NCBI GenBank assembly: GCA_965221855.1
Contig: CBDCSV010000008.1
Coordinates: 443,724-507,723, forward strand
DNA length: 64,000 nt
Reading direction: 5' to 3'
Source of the DNA: JAJDXO01 sp965221855
GTDB lineage: Bacteria; Pseudomonadota; Alphaproteobacteria; Rhodospirillales; UBA2165
The translations under genes and the position numbers were made by a program. The notes below the pieces were generated by a model that saw nothing but the letters and a program-made list of their open reading frames with translations, did no database searches and had not been told where the DNA came from. The first letter of the stretch is position 1, and every line of letters begins with the position of its first letter. Positions 27,337 through 35,791 of this stretch are shown here, piece by piece.

Positions 27337-27906
27337 ATGAGAATCAACGGTAACGCCGTCCGCCCGGGGATGGTCATCGAACACCAGGGCCGCCTATGGC
27401 GGGCGGTAAAAATCCAGCACACCCAACCCGGCAAGGGGGGCGCGTATCTGCAGGTGGAACTGAAGGACATTCGCGACGGCACCAAGCTCAATGAACGGTT
27501 CCGGTCATCGGAAAATGTCGAGCGGGTTCGGCTGGATCAGAAGGAGTTTCAGTTCCTTTACGGTGACGGGGACATGTTCACCTTCATGGATACCGATACC
27601 TATGATCAGGTTTCGCTCAACAAGGACCTTATCGGTGAGGACCAGCTGGCATTTCTCCAGGACGGAATGAATGTCCAGGTGGAGAGCTTCGAGAACGAGC
27701 CGATCAGCGTCCAGCTGCCGGAGACCGTGACCATCGAGGTCACCGAGGCCGACGCCGTCATCAAGGGGCAGACCGCCGCCGCCTCCTACAAGCCCGCGAT
27801 GCTGGAAAACGGTGTCCGGGTCATGGTTCCGCCTCACATCGAAATGGGCACCCGGATCGTCATCAATACGGCCGATCTGAGTTACGTGGAGCGGGCGAAG
27901 GACTAG
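27337..27906 (+). CDS. efp: Translation elongation factor P
   Basis: 189 aa, full length. EF-P relieves ribosome stalling at consecutive prolines. The N-terminal KOW-like domain carries the tip loop QPGKGGAY with Lys33 at the position modified in other bacteria by EpmA (the EarP branch would have Arg). The C-terminal OB domain ends GTRIVINTADLSYVERA, as expected. The frame upstream of MRINGNAVRPG is non-coding. Followed after 23 bases by suhB. Confidence 0.95.
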   Translation: MRINGNAVRPGMVIEHQGRLWRAVKIQHTQPGKGGAYLQVELKDIRDGTKLNERFRSSENVERVRLDQKEFQFLYGDGDMFTFMDTDTYDQVSLNKDLIGEDQLAFLQDGMNVQVESFENEPISVQLPETVTIEVTEADAVIKGQTAAASYKPAMLENGVRVMVPPHIEMGTRIVINTADLSYVERAKD

Positions 27907-27929
27907 CCGCACCATTGGAGGGCGCGGCG

Positions 27930-28727
27930 ATGGCCGGCTACTCGGCGAACATGAACGTGATGATGGGCGCGGCGCGCAAGGCCGCCGTCCGCCTCAAGCG
28001 CGACTACGGCGAGGTCGATCAGCTTCAGGTCTCCCGGAAGGGCCCCGCCGACTTCGTCACCGCCGCCGACATTCGCACCGAAAAGATTCTGCGCGAGGAG
28101 CTGGGCCGGGCGCGGCCCGACTTCGGATTTCTGATGGAAGAGAGCGGCGAGGAAGCGGGTTCCGATGCGGCCAGGCGGTGGATTATCGACCCGGTGGACG
28201 GGACGACCAATTTCGTGCACGGGATCGCGCATTTCGCCATTTCCATCGCCCTCGAGGAAGACGGCGAACTGACCGCCGGCGTCGTCTTCGACCCCATCAA
28301 CGAGCTGATGTTCTCGGCCGAGAAGGGCGCCGGCGCCATGCTCAACGACCGGCGTATCCGCGTCTCCGCCCGCCGGAGCCTTGCCGAGTCCCTGTTCGCC
28401 ACCGGCATTCCCTTCAAAGGACGCAAGGGACAGGACGATTTCCTGCCGGCGATGGAAGCGGTCATGAACCATTCGGCCGGCATCCGGCGTTTTGGCTCCG
28501 CGGCGCTCGATCTCGCCTATGTCGCCGCGGGCCGATACGAGGGATATTGGGAGACCGGCCTGCAAGCCTGGGATATCGCGGCCGGCATTGTTCTGGTCAG
28601 GGAGGCCGGAGGCCTGGTTTCCGAGGTGAATGGCGGTTCCGGGATGCTGTCGTCCGGAAGCATCCTGGCGGCGACACCCGCCCTGCACGGCGCGTTGGGC
28701 AATCTGGTTCGCCGCGGCGAGCCATAA
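27930..28727 (+). CDS. suhB: Inositol-1-monophosphatase family protein
   Basis: 265 aa, a magnesium-dependent phosphatase that removes phosphate from inositol phosphates and similar sugars; SuhB also acts in rRNA transcription in enterobacteria. Metal-site motifs: MEESGEEAG, WIIDPVDGTTNFVHG (classic DPxDGT) and WDIAAGIVLVREAGG. The start MAGYSANMNVMM is placed by GGAGGG at good spacing; an ATG 15 bases upstream is possible. Lies in line with efp. A hairpin (28753-28771) follows and is abutted by an ISAs1 element. Confidence 0.9.
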   Translation: MAGYSANMNVMMGAARKAAVRLKRDYGEVDQLQVSRKGPADFVTAADIRTEKILREELGRARPDFGFLMEESGEEAGSDAARRWIIDPVDGTTNFVHGIAHFAISIALEEDGELTAGVVFDPINELMFSAEKGAGAMLNDRRIRVSARRSLAESLFATGIPFKGRKGQDDFLPAMEAVMNHSAGIRRFGSAALDLAYVAAGRYEGYWETGLQAWDIAAGIVLVREAGGLVSEVNGGSGMLSSGSILAATPALHGALGNLVRRGEP

Positions 28728-28775
28728 TTTCGACACATATTCAATTTACCAGGGTTGGTGCGGCGCCAACCGACG

Positions 28776-29990
28776 CAGGGCAATCGCATTTGATTTGGTT
28801 CGTGAACGGAATGGCTTCGTAAACGGAATGGAAATGAGTATCGCTGCTGCTGGAGCTTCTTTGACGTTTGATGGAGGTTTCGGTGGAGAGATTTCGGGAG
28901 AGTTTTTCGGGTCTTGATGATCCGCGCACGGGCAACGCGTTGCGTCATGATCTTCTTGAGATGCTGTTCATGGCGCTGTGCGCGGCGCTGTGTGGAAGCA
29001 CGTCGTGCGTTGACATGGCGGACTTCGCCGAGGCCAAGGAAGAGGTGCTGCGCGAGTTCCTGACCCTGCCCGCTGGCCCGCCCAGCCACGACACCTTCTC
29101 GCGGCTGTTCCGGTTGTTGGACCCGCGGGCCTTTCATGCCGCCTTCCAGCGCTTCATGTCCGATTTCGCGACCGCCCGGGCGGAGGTTGTTGCGATTGAT
29201 GGCAAGAGCCTGAGGCGCTCCTTCGATCGGGCCTCCGGAACCTCGCCGCTCCACCTGGTCAGCGCCTGGGCCGCCGATCAGCGGCTGGTTCTAGGCCAGA
29301 TGAACGTGGGCGCGAGCAACGAGATCACCGCCGTGCCGGCCTTGCTCAAGCTGCTCAGCCTCGAAGGCGCGGTGATGACCATGGACGCCATGCACTGCCA
29401 GAGCGGCACGGCCCGCGACATCCACGAGGCCGGCGCCGATTACCTGATGGCGCTGAAGGCCAACCAGCCCGACCTTCTCGCCGACGTCAAACTGCTGCTG
29501 GACGATCCCCAGGCGCCCGCCGACGGCGTGGACCAGACGGTGGACGCCGGCCACGGCCGCATCGAAACCCGCCGCGCCGAGGTGCTGCACGATATGGACT
29601 GGCTCGCCGAAGCCCACCGGTGGCCGGCCCTGGCCGCTGTCGGCAAGGTCACCTCCAGCCGCGAGACCGACGGCCGGGCCACGACAGCGGTGCGCTACTT
29701 CATCGCCTCCTGGCCGCTCACCGCCGACGAACTGAACCGCCTCGTCCGCGGACACTGGGGGATCGAGAACCAACTCCATTGGGTGCTCGATGTGGTCATG
29801 GACGAAGATCAGGCCCGAGCCCGCAAGGACAACGCCCCGGAAAACCTCGCTCTCCTCAGACGCCTCGCCCTCAACGTCATCAAACGCAACAAGGACAAGG
29901 GATCAAACCGTCTCAAGTTCAATCGCGCCGGGTGGAGCGACAACTTCCTCCGAAAACTCATCGCCGAAATAGGCTAATGCGATTGCCCTG
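28776..29990. mobile_element. ISAs1 family insertion sequence
   Basis: 1,215 bases bounded by perfect 15-bp terminal inverted repeats, CAGGGCAATCGCATT at 28776-28790 and its complement at 29976-29990. It contains one intact transposase gene. No obvious direct duplication is seen in the flanks. The left end lies four bases after a GGTTGG/CCAACC hairpin that looks like the terminator stem of the efp-suhB unit, so the insertion may have removed its T-run. Confidence 0.9.
28871..29977 (+). CDS. ISAs1 family transposase
   Basis: 368 aa. N-terminal DDE_Tnp_1-associated domain (FSGLDDPRTGNALRHDLLE), then the catalytic core with Asp in VVAIDGKSLRRS, Asp in MTMDAMHCQ and the C-terminal GHWGIENQLHWVLDV carrying the Glu. 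The ATG at 28871 starts MEVSVERFRESF; an upstream in-frame TTG is less likely. The frame is intact, so the element may be active. Confidence 0.92.
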   Translation: MEVSVERFRESFSGLDDPRTGNALRHDLLEMLFMALCAALCGSTSCVDMADFAEAKEEVLREFLTLPAGPPSHDTFSRLFRLLDPRAFHAAFQRFMSDFATARAEVVAIDGKSLRRSFDRASGTSPLHLVSAWAADQRLVLGQMNVGASNEITAVPALLKLLSLEGAVMTMDAMHCQSGTARDIHEAGADYLMALKANQPDLLADVKLLLDDPQAPADGVDQTVDAGHGRIETRRAEVLHDMDWLAEAHRWPALAAVGKVTSSRETDGRATTAVRYFIASWPLTADELNRLVRGHWGIENQLHWVLDVVMDEDQARARKDNAPENLALLRRLALNVIKRNKDKGSNRLKFNRAGWSDNFLRKLIAEIG

Positions 29991-30075
29991 GCCCCTGCTC
30001 TGAGTAGCCCAAGGCTTTCATGTTCGTCCCTGCTATGGTTAGCTTTTCGCATCAGAATGTGTTGGTACAAATAAA

Positions 30076-30104
30076 TTGACAAGTACTTACATTTTTGTAA
30101 GTAC
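30076..30104. promoter_or_regulatory. HxlR promoter with overlapping inverted-repeat operator
   Basis: TTGACA (30076-30081), a consensus -35, is followed by a perfect palindrome with 9-bp arms, GTACTTACA and TGTAAGTAC, separated by TTTT (30083-30104), lying over the spacer and -10 position. It is 30 bases before the regulator start, so it fits autorepression by the HxlR protein. A copy matching at 18 of 22 positions is found at 37194-37215. Confidence 0.7.
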
Positions 30105-30133
30105 ACAGCGACTGGATGGACCGGGGAGCGAAA

Positions 30134-30502
30134 ATGGTAAGGAAATACAACTGGAAAACCGGATGCGATGTCGAAGCCACGCTCAGCGTAATCGGCGGGC
30201 GTTGGAAACCGGTTTTGGTGTGCCGTTTGATTGGCGGACGCAAGCGGTTCGGGGAATTGTGCAGGCTCGCTCCGAACGCCACGGAGCGCATGATAATTCT
30301 ACAGTTGCGGGAACTGGAAGCGGACGGCGTGATAACGCGGCATGAATATCCGCAGGTACCTCCGCGCGTGGAGTACGAAATCACCGAATTCGGTATGTCT
30401 CTTCAGCCCATCATCGAGTCGATGCAGGCATGGGGCAGTGAATTCAAGGCTCGCAAACTGGCGGCGGAATCCGATGATGAAAATTCGGATGTCGCGGCGT
30501 AG
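30134..30502 (+). CDS. HxlR family winged-helix transcriptional regulator
   Basis: 122 aa. HxlR proteins are dimeric MarR-like regulators, several of which sense aldehydes, quinones or thiol stress. The signature VEATLSVIGGRWKPVLVCRL is at residues 13-32 and includes the conserved N-terminal cysteine (Cys11 in KTGCDVEA); the recognition helix region is RMIILQLRELEADGVITR and the wing follows (VPPRVEYEIT). The start MVRKYNW is supported by GGGGAGCGAAA; an ATG 18 bases upstream is weaker. Very likely the regulator of the adjacent aconitase-X/E1 operon through the repeats at 30083 and 37194. Confidence 0.9.
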   Translation: MVRKYNWKTGCDVEATLSVIGGRWKPVLVCRLIGGRKRFGELCRLAPNATERMIILQLRELEADGVITRHEYPQVPPRVEYEITEFGMSLQPIIESMQAWGSEFKARKLAAESDDENSDVAA

Positions 30503-30559
30503 CAGGGTCCGATAGTTCAGCCCATTCCCAGCCAGGAAAACCAACCACCCGGCGAAGAC

Positions 30560-30973
30560 CTAGCTGTCAAGTATCGTAACCCGTCCCAAGCCCGGATCCA
30601 CGGCGAGCATGTCTCCGCTCTTGATCTGCTTGGTGACATCGCCGGCATCGAAGCGATCGCATAAAGGCATATGGGCCAGCGCCGCCCCCTGCGCCAGAAT
30701 GGTATTTGCGGTGTTCAGCAACAGCGCCCTCGGCGCCATCCCTCTCGAAACCATTTCATAGAGCATCCAGGCGGTTGCCACGCCGCCCTTGGCGGTATTC
30801 ATCACCAATATCTTGTCGACATAGCTCCGGCCGGCCAAGGCGTGATCAGGGCGGGAAAACACTCCTTTGATGCGATCCAGATCGTATCGTGCCGAAAAGT
30901 TGTCGTCCGCAACCAGAGCTTCCCCCTCGGTGCGGGGGCCTATGCCGACATGGCACTTGAGTGTCACCGGCAT
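30560..30973 (-). CDS. Aconitase X small subunit (swivel domain, DUF126)
   Basis: 137 aa. In AcnX enzymes the swivel domain packs on the large catalytic domain and supplies a catalytic Ser; known members dehydrate mevalonate 5-phosphate (archaea) or cis-3-hydroxy-L-proline (bacteria). The family outline is clear: FSRPDHALAGRSYVDKILV, then ALLLNTANTILAQGAALAHM and SGDMLAVDPGLG. The stretch that normally reads like GRGSxxGS is here NTAKGGVATAW, without that Ser, so it belongs to a divergent branch. Its ATG overlaps the stop of the large-subunit gene. The substrate is unknown. Confidence 0.85.
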   Translation of the reverse strand: MPVTLKCHVGIGPRTEGEALVADDNFSARYDLDRIKGVFSRPDHALAGRSYVDKILVMNTAKGGVATAWMLYEMVSRGMAPRALLLNTANTILAQGAALAHMPLCDRFDAGDVTKQIKSGDMLAVDPGLGRVTILDS

Positions 30974-32214
30974 CAGACGATTTTCCCTGCTACGGCGGAC
31001 TCGACGCATGCGTCCATCGAGGCCAGGGCGGGCTTATAGCCGTATCCGCCAAGGATGTTCACGATTTTGGTCGAGTTCGATAGCAGCCGCTCCCAGCCGT
31101 TCGCCTCTGCAATCTCACGCGCATACTGCTGATAGAAGCACGTTCCCCGCAGCACACGCCCCCCAAACGCCTCGATTTCATCGATATATCCGGCCGCCTT
31201 GGCATCGGTGTATACGCTGGATGCCGTACAAACCAGGAGCGCAGTATCGGCATGGCAGGTCCGGCCGCGGCACAGATCGGCAACCTGTTTCATTTCGACC
31301 AATGAAAGCTGCGGTGCCGCGAACACGACGACATCGACTTTCTCGCCACGAGCCCCGAACGAGCCGCGAAATTCGTCGAGGTCATCGGCGGTAACCTCCT
31401 CCGCGGGAAGCTTCGAACCCCCGACGTCATCCAGCGCGTCGCATTCCGGCGTGATGCCGACGATGTGAAAGAGGGGTGTCGAACCGTAGCTCGCCATCGC
31501 CGCACCCAGGTGCTTGGCTTCGTCGGAGGTCGGTACATTTTCGATGCCCTCGATTACAGGCACCTCCCAATAGGAACCCGACCGCCTGCCGATCACCGCT
31601 CCCAAGACACCCCAATCCGTCAGTTCCCGGGGCGGCGACATGACGGCGAACCGGCGGGTGGCGCGCCTGTTCTCGTCGAGGTGCAGTCCGTATCTGGGCG
31701 TATAGCCGGTCAGCCCGGCGGCCAGCGCCGATGGGCCGCCTTCGAAGTTGGACCGGGCGCCGCAAATGCTGTTGGAATAGATCACCACGCCCGTGTCGCC
31801 ATAGGCAACGTGGTCCCCTCGAACCGGCGGCATGACCGTCTGGTAGTTGATGCAGGTGTTGGTCATTGCAATACCAAGGCTTTGGCAGGCGGCAATAAAT
31901 CGCCGCTCCAAGTCCGCCATCTCCTCGGTCTGCCCCAGCGGGTCGTAGTAGTTCAAATCGACACCGCGGGGATCGGTGATCGTCGGTATGACGACCCGCC
32001 TTTCTTCCTCGGGAAGTGCGGCAAAGCTCTCGACCAGTTTCACACCGGCTTCACCGGTGGATTCCGGATCCGCCATCATGTGTGCCTGGCTCACGTTCAC
32101 CATGTCCGCCGCATCGAACATTCGTCCGATTTGCTGCTGGTGTTCCACGGCCCATCTTCGCGCAGGGCCCATGTCGCCGGCCAGCATGGCCTCGGCTTGC
32201 GAAGGGAGTTGCAT
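30973..32214 (-). CDS. Aconitase X large (catalytic) subunit, DUF521
   Basis: 413 aa from MQLPSQAEAMLAGDMG, the usual start of this family; an in-frame TTG at 32262 would add 16 residues but overlaps the lipoyl gene. Family landmarks: VSQAHMMADPESTGEAG, VIPTITDPRGVDL, CINYQTVMPPVRGDHVAY, SNSICGARSNFEGG, GYTPRYGLHLDENRRA, and TCFYQQYA with NSTKIVNILGGYGYKPAL near the end. The cysteines in NTCINY, NSICGA and GTCFYQ are candidate iron-sulfur ligands. Predicted hydro-lyase acting with the small subunit encoded next; substrate unknown. In a minus-strand operon with the lipoyl and E1 genes. Confidence 0.9.
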   Translation of the reverse strand: MQLPSQAEAMLAGDMGPARRWAVEHQQQIGRMFDAADMVNVSQAHMMADPESTGEAGVKLVESFAALPEEERRVVIPTITDPRGVDLNYYDPLGQTEEMADLERRFIAACQSLGIAMTNTCINYQTVMPPVRGDHVAYGDTGVVIYSNSICGARSNFEGGPSALAAGLTGYTPRYGLHLDENRRATRRFAVMSPPRELTDWGVLGAVIGRRSGSYWEVPVIEGIENVPTSDEAKHLGAAMASYGSTPLFHIVGITPECDALDDVGGSKLPAEEVTADDLDEFRGSFGARGEKVDVVVFAAPQLSLVEMKQVADLCRGRTCHADTALLVCTASSVYTDAKAAGYIDEIEAFGGRVLRGTCFYQQYAREIAEANGWERLLSNSTKIVNILGGYGYKPALASMDACVESAVAGKIV

Positions 32215-32239
32215 CGTCGGCTGCCCCACCGATAGAGGG

Positions 32240-32488
32240 TTACCGTGGAGAATCCGTGTCAACTACACAGACGTTGTCTCCAACGGCAATATCCGACCCC
32301 TCGGGAGCCAAAATTTCCACCAGGGTGCCCGTTCCGGGCGCTTCAACCTCTTGGGTTACTTTTTCCGTCTCGATTTCATAGAGAACCTCGCCTTCGGCAA
32401 AGGTATCCCCCGGCTGTTTCGCCCATCGAACGATGGTTGCTTCCTCCATCGTCATGCCGACACGGGTAAGTTTCAGCGTTACCTTCAA
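32240..32488 (-). CDS. Free-standing lipoyl/biotinyl-domain protein
   Basis: 82 aa, a single lipoyl domain with no E2 catalytic or E3-binding part. It begins MKVTLKLTRVGMTMEEATIV, and the attachment hairpin is YEIETEKVTQEV with Lys43 as the predicted modified residue; the second half-motif GTLVEILAPEGSDIAVGD is complete. Its ATG overlaps the E1-beta stop by 4 bases, so it is translated with the E1 and is probably the acyl acceptor or carrier of that enzyme. No E2 catalytic domain or E3 is encoded in this operon. Confidence 0.88.
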   Translation of the reverse strand: MKVTLKLTRVGMTMEEATIVRWAKQPGDTFAEGEVLYEIETEKVTQEVEAPGTGTLVEILAPEGSDIAVGDNVCVVDTDSPR

Positions 32489-33471
32489 AGCAGATTCTCC
32501 TGATTCCTTACGATTTCCGTCGCCGCGGCCAAAATCTTGTCGGTGTTTGGAAGAAGGTACTTTTCACTTGCCGGCGCATAGGGGAACGAAACGTTGGGGG
32601 TTGTCACCCGTTTGATCGGCGCCTTCAGATGTCCAAACGACTTGTCCGCCAGTATTGCCGAGATTTGACTGGCCGCGCTACACCGGTCCCGAGACTCGTC
32701 CACAATGACGACACGGCCCGTTCGTTCGGCGGACTTGCACAAGGTATGTTCGTCGAGTGGAGCCATGGTTCGAACGTCCACGACCTCACACTCGATGCCA
32801 TCTTCCGCAAGTTTGTCCGCGGCCTCCAACGTCATGCGCATGGTCGAGCCCATTCCGATCAAGGTCAGATCGGTTCCTTCGCGCACCACGGCCGCTTTAC
32901 CGATAGGCGTGAGGTATTCCTCGTCCGGAACCTCGCCCTGTTCGCCGCCGCGGCCGCCCGGTTCAAAGAAAATCACCGGATCATTGCTGCGAATGGCCGA
33001 CTTCAGAAGGCCCTTGGCATCGGCTGGATTCGAGGGTGCCACAACGTGCACGCCGCCAACGTTCATAACGGCTGAAAACGGCGTGTCCGAGTGCTGCGCC
33101 GCGTTTGCCCTGCCGCCGCCGTAACTGGCGATAATCGTAATAGGCAAGTCGATCTGACCGCCCGACATCAGCCGGGCCCGGGCCATCTGATTGGCGATGC
33201 CGTCCATGCCGGTATAGACGAAATTTGCGAACATCAGGTGGAGAACCACCCGATAGCCGCTTGCGGCGGTCCCCACGGTCATTCCGGTAAGGGTGTTCTC
33301 CGATATGGGCGTATTTCGAACCCGGCGGGAACCGAAAATATCGATCAGTCCGCGGGTGTCTCCGAAGATGCTCGCCTCGACATCTTCGCCAAAGAGAATG
33401 ACTTTCTCATCCCGCTCCATTTCCTCGCGAAGAGCATCGTTGATCGCCTGAATAAATCGAGTGCGTGCCAT
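32485..33471 (-). CDS. 2-oxoacid dehydrogenase E1 component, beta subunit
   Basis: 328 aa, transketolase-like pyrimidine-binding plus C-terminal domain, as in PdhB/AcoB/BkdA2. Visible: TRFIQAINDALREEMERDE, VILFGEDVEA, NTPISENTLTGMTVGTAASG, MSGGQIDLPITI and the C-terminal ECEVVDVRTMAPLDEHTL with VVIVDESRDRC. Together with E1-alpha it would bind thiamine diphosphate and decarboxylate a 2-oxoacid, passing the acyl group to a lipoyl lysine. Starts at the stop of E1-alpha (TGATG) and overlaps the lipoyl gene. Similarity looks closest to acetoin/pyruvate-type E1; substrate unknown. Confidence 0.9.
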   Translation of the reverse strand: MARTRFIQAINDALREEMERDEKVILFGEDVEASIFGDTRGLIDIFGSRRVRNTPISENTLTGMTVGTAASGYRVVLHLMFANFVYTGMDGIANQMARARLMSGGQIDLPITIIASYGGGRANAAQHSDTPFSAVMNVGGVHVVAPSNPADAKGLLKSAIRSNDPVIFFEPGGRGGEQGEVPDEEYLTPIGKAAVVREGTDLTLIGMGSTMRMTLEAADKLAEDGIECEVVDVRTMAPLDEHTLCKSAERTGRVVIVDESRDRCSAASQISAILADKSFGHLKAPIKRVTTPNVSFPYAPASEKYLLPNTDKILAAATEIVRNQENLL

Positions 33472-33672
33472 CAGCTGTGCGTCCCGGCAAACATGTAACT
33501 CTCACCGATATCTTCGGGTGGAGGCGTCCCGGCCTCTCCAAACGCAACAGCTTCCTTGACGATGGAAGAAGCTTTTTCGTCGATGGCGCCGAGCGCTTCG
33601 TCATCAACCAGATTTTCTTCCTTCAACCATTTCCGCAGCAATGTAAGCGGTGCGAGCGCCCCACCCTGGTTT

Positions 33673-35349
33673 TCAGCTTGACGCCGGGTCGAAGTTCCAG
33701 GGCAGGAGTTCTTGGATTTGGGATTGAGGGTGGCCGGCGGCGATCTTCTCCAGCGTGTTCTTGAGCCAGGCGTAGGGCTCGACGCCGTTCATCTTGCAAG
33801 TCTCGATGAGCGAGCCCACACGGCCCCAGGAGCGAGCTCCCTCGTCATGGCCGGCGAACAACGCGTTCTTGGCCGTGAGCTTGATCGGACGGATGCGGTT
33901 CTCCACGAAGTTGCTATCCATCTCGACACGCCCGTCGTACAGGAATACCAGCAGCCCGTCCCACTGGTTGGCGATATAGGTGAGCTTCTCGCCCAGGCGC
34001 GAGCGCGGCGACACCCGCGAGCGCTGCTCGTCGAGCCACACGCCGAAGGCGTTGACCAGCGGCGCGGACTCGGTCCAGCGGACGAACTGGCGCGTCGCCG
34101 GCGAGGCGCCCCGGATCCTGTCCTCGATCTTGTAGAGCTGCGCGATCCGCTCCAGCCCTTCCTTCGCGATCGGCGAGCCGTTGCTGTCGAACATCTCCTT
34201 GAGCCCGCGCCTGGCGTGAACCCAACAAGAAGCCAGCGTCAGCGCACCGCCCGGGCGGTCCGGCCGAGCCAGCCGGTTGTGGCCGGAGTAGCCGTCCACC
34301 TGAACCGTTCCCTCGAAGCCCTCAAGCAGCTTCTCGCCATACTTGCCGCCGCGCCCGGGCGCATACTCATACACCACACCCGGCGGGTCCGGCCCGGACC
34401 ACCCCCGCTGGTCGCGCGCCATCGTCCACATGTAGCCGGTCTTGGTCTTGCCCCGACCCGGGTCGAGCACCCGGACCGTGGTCTCGTCCAGCCCGAGGGG
34501 GTTCGACGTCTTCAACTCCGCCTTCAGGCATTCGTACACGGGCCCGAGGTGGAACGACGCCTTGCCGACCCAGCCGGCCGGCGTCGAGCGGTGCAGTTCG
34601 ATCCCCGAACGGGCGAATATCTGCGATTGGCGGTACAGCGGGAGATGGTCCGCGAACTTCGATACCAGCACGTGGGCGATCATGCCTTCGGTGGGGAGCG
34701 CTCCCTCGATGAGGTGCGCCGGCGCCGGCGCCTGGGTGACGCCTTCCTCGCACTTGCGGCAGGCGTACTTCGGGCGCACCGTGACGATGACCCGGAGCTT
34801 CGCCGGAACGACGTCCAGCCTCTCGGTGCGGTCCTCGCCGATCTTGGCCATCTCGCCGCACCCGCACGGACACAGCGTGCTCTCGGGCTCGATTACGTCA
34901 AAAACCCGAGGCAGGTGAGCCGACAGATGACCGATGTTGCGCTCCGCGGCGGGGCGCTTGGTACGCGGCGCCGTGCTCGCCTGGGCGTCCGCCTCGGCCT
35001 CGGCCTCGGCGAGCGCGCCTTCGAGCTCCTCGAAGGCGAGCAGGAGCTGGTCGGGATGGAGCTTCTCGGACTTCTTGCCGTAGATCGCCCGGCGCAGTTC
35101 GCGCAGCAGATGTTCGAGCCGGCGGTTGACTTCCTCGAGGTGCTGGTTGCGGCCGGCGAGCGAGGCGATCCTTGCGCGCAGGTCTTCGACGATCACTTCG
35201 GGGCCGTGTTCTTCAAGCCGGCGGTTGCGGTCGGTGAGCGCCGCGTTCTCGACGCGAAGCGTCTCAAGAGCCGCCTGCTGGCCTTCGATCAGCGCCCGCA
35301 GGGGCGGTGCAAGTGATGCGAGATCGACAGTGCCGGGGCTCGGTTCCAT
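33673..35349 (-). CDS. tnpC: IS66 transposase TnpC
   Basis: 558 aa. N-terminal leucine-zipper-like coiled coil (about residues 20-95), a zinc-finger segment CPCGCGEM followed by CRKCEEG, then the DDE domain: Asp in LGLDETTVRVLD, Asp in TVQVDGYSGHNRL and the Glu region DSNFVENRIRPIKLTAKNALF. The C-terminal IS66_C tail (YAWLKNTLEKIAAGHP) is present. Intact. Confidence 0.95.
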   Translation of the reverse strand: MEPSPGTVDLASLAPPLRALIEGQQAALETLRVENAALTDRNRRLEEHGPEVIVEDLRARIASLAGRNQHLEEVNRRLEHLLRELRRAIYGKKSEKLHPDQLLLAFEELEGALAEAEAEADAQASTAPRTKRPAAERNIGHLSAHLPRVFDVIEPESTLCPCGCGEMAKIGEDRTERLDVVPAKLRVIVTVRPKYACRKCEEGVTQAPAPAHLIEGALPTEGMIAHVLVSKFADHLPLYRQSQIFARSGIELHRSTPAGWVGKASFHLGPVYECLKAELKTSNPLGLDETTVRVLDPGRGKTKTGYMWTMARDQRGWSGPDPPGVVYEYAPGRGGKYGEKLLEGFEGTVQVDGYSGHNRLARPDRPGGALTLASCWVHARRGLKEMFDSNGSPIAKEGLERIAQLYKIEDRIRGASPATRQFVRWTESAPLVNAFGVWLDEQRSRVSPRSRLGEKLTYIANQWDGLLVFLYDGRVEMDSNFVENRIRPIKLTAKNALFAGHDEGARSWGRVGSLIETCKMNGVEPYAWLKNTLEKIAAGHPQSQIQELLPWNFDPASS

Positions 35350-35437
35350 GACTGAATACTATCATGGAACCAGTTACTTATTGATAAAGAATAGGGGCCG
35401 GAAAAGGGGAAAATGGGAGCCCGGCCACCCCTCGGCA

Positions 35438-35791
35438 TCACGCCGCCGCGAGTGGCCGGCGCACCCGTGGTCCCCACACCCGGCGCCAGTCCAGACCCTC
35501 GAACAAAGCCTCGAACTGCGCCCGCGACAGGCGCATCACCCCGTCGCGGACCGCCGGCCAGGCGAACCGGGCCTGCTCAAGACGCTTCGATGCCAGCACC
35601 AATCCGGTCCCGTCCCACCACAGAACCTTGATCCGGTCGGCGCGCTTGGGGCGGAATACGAACACGATGCCGGAATACGGGTCCAGACCGAGCTCGTGCT
35701 CGACCACCGCCACCAGCCCGTCATGGCCCTTGCGGAAGTCCACAGGCCGCGTCGCCACCACGACCTTCAACCCAGAGCCCGCGACGATCAT
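35438..35791 (-). CDS. tnpB: IS66 accessory protein TnpB
   Basis: 117 aa. Typical Orf2 protein: VVVATRPVDFRKGHDGLVAV and FVFRPKRADRIKVLWWDGTG are the family signatures. Its ATG overlaps the tnpA stop. Required for transposition in IS66-type elements, with an undefined biochemical role. Confidence 0.94.
   Translation of the reverse strand: MIVAGSGLKVVVATRPVDFRKGHDGLVAVVEHELGLDPYSGIVFVFRPKRADRIKVLWWDGTGLVLASKRLEQARFAWPAVRDGVMRLSRAQFEALFEGLDWRRVWGPRVRRPLAAA

Noticed and set aside
33712..35316. 534-codon plus-strand frame inside IS66
   Set aside because: Complement of tnpC, which has all IS66 landmarks.
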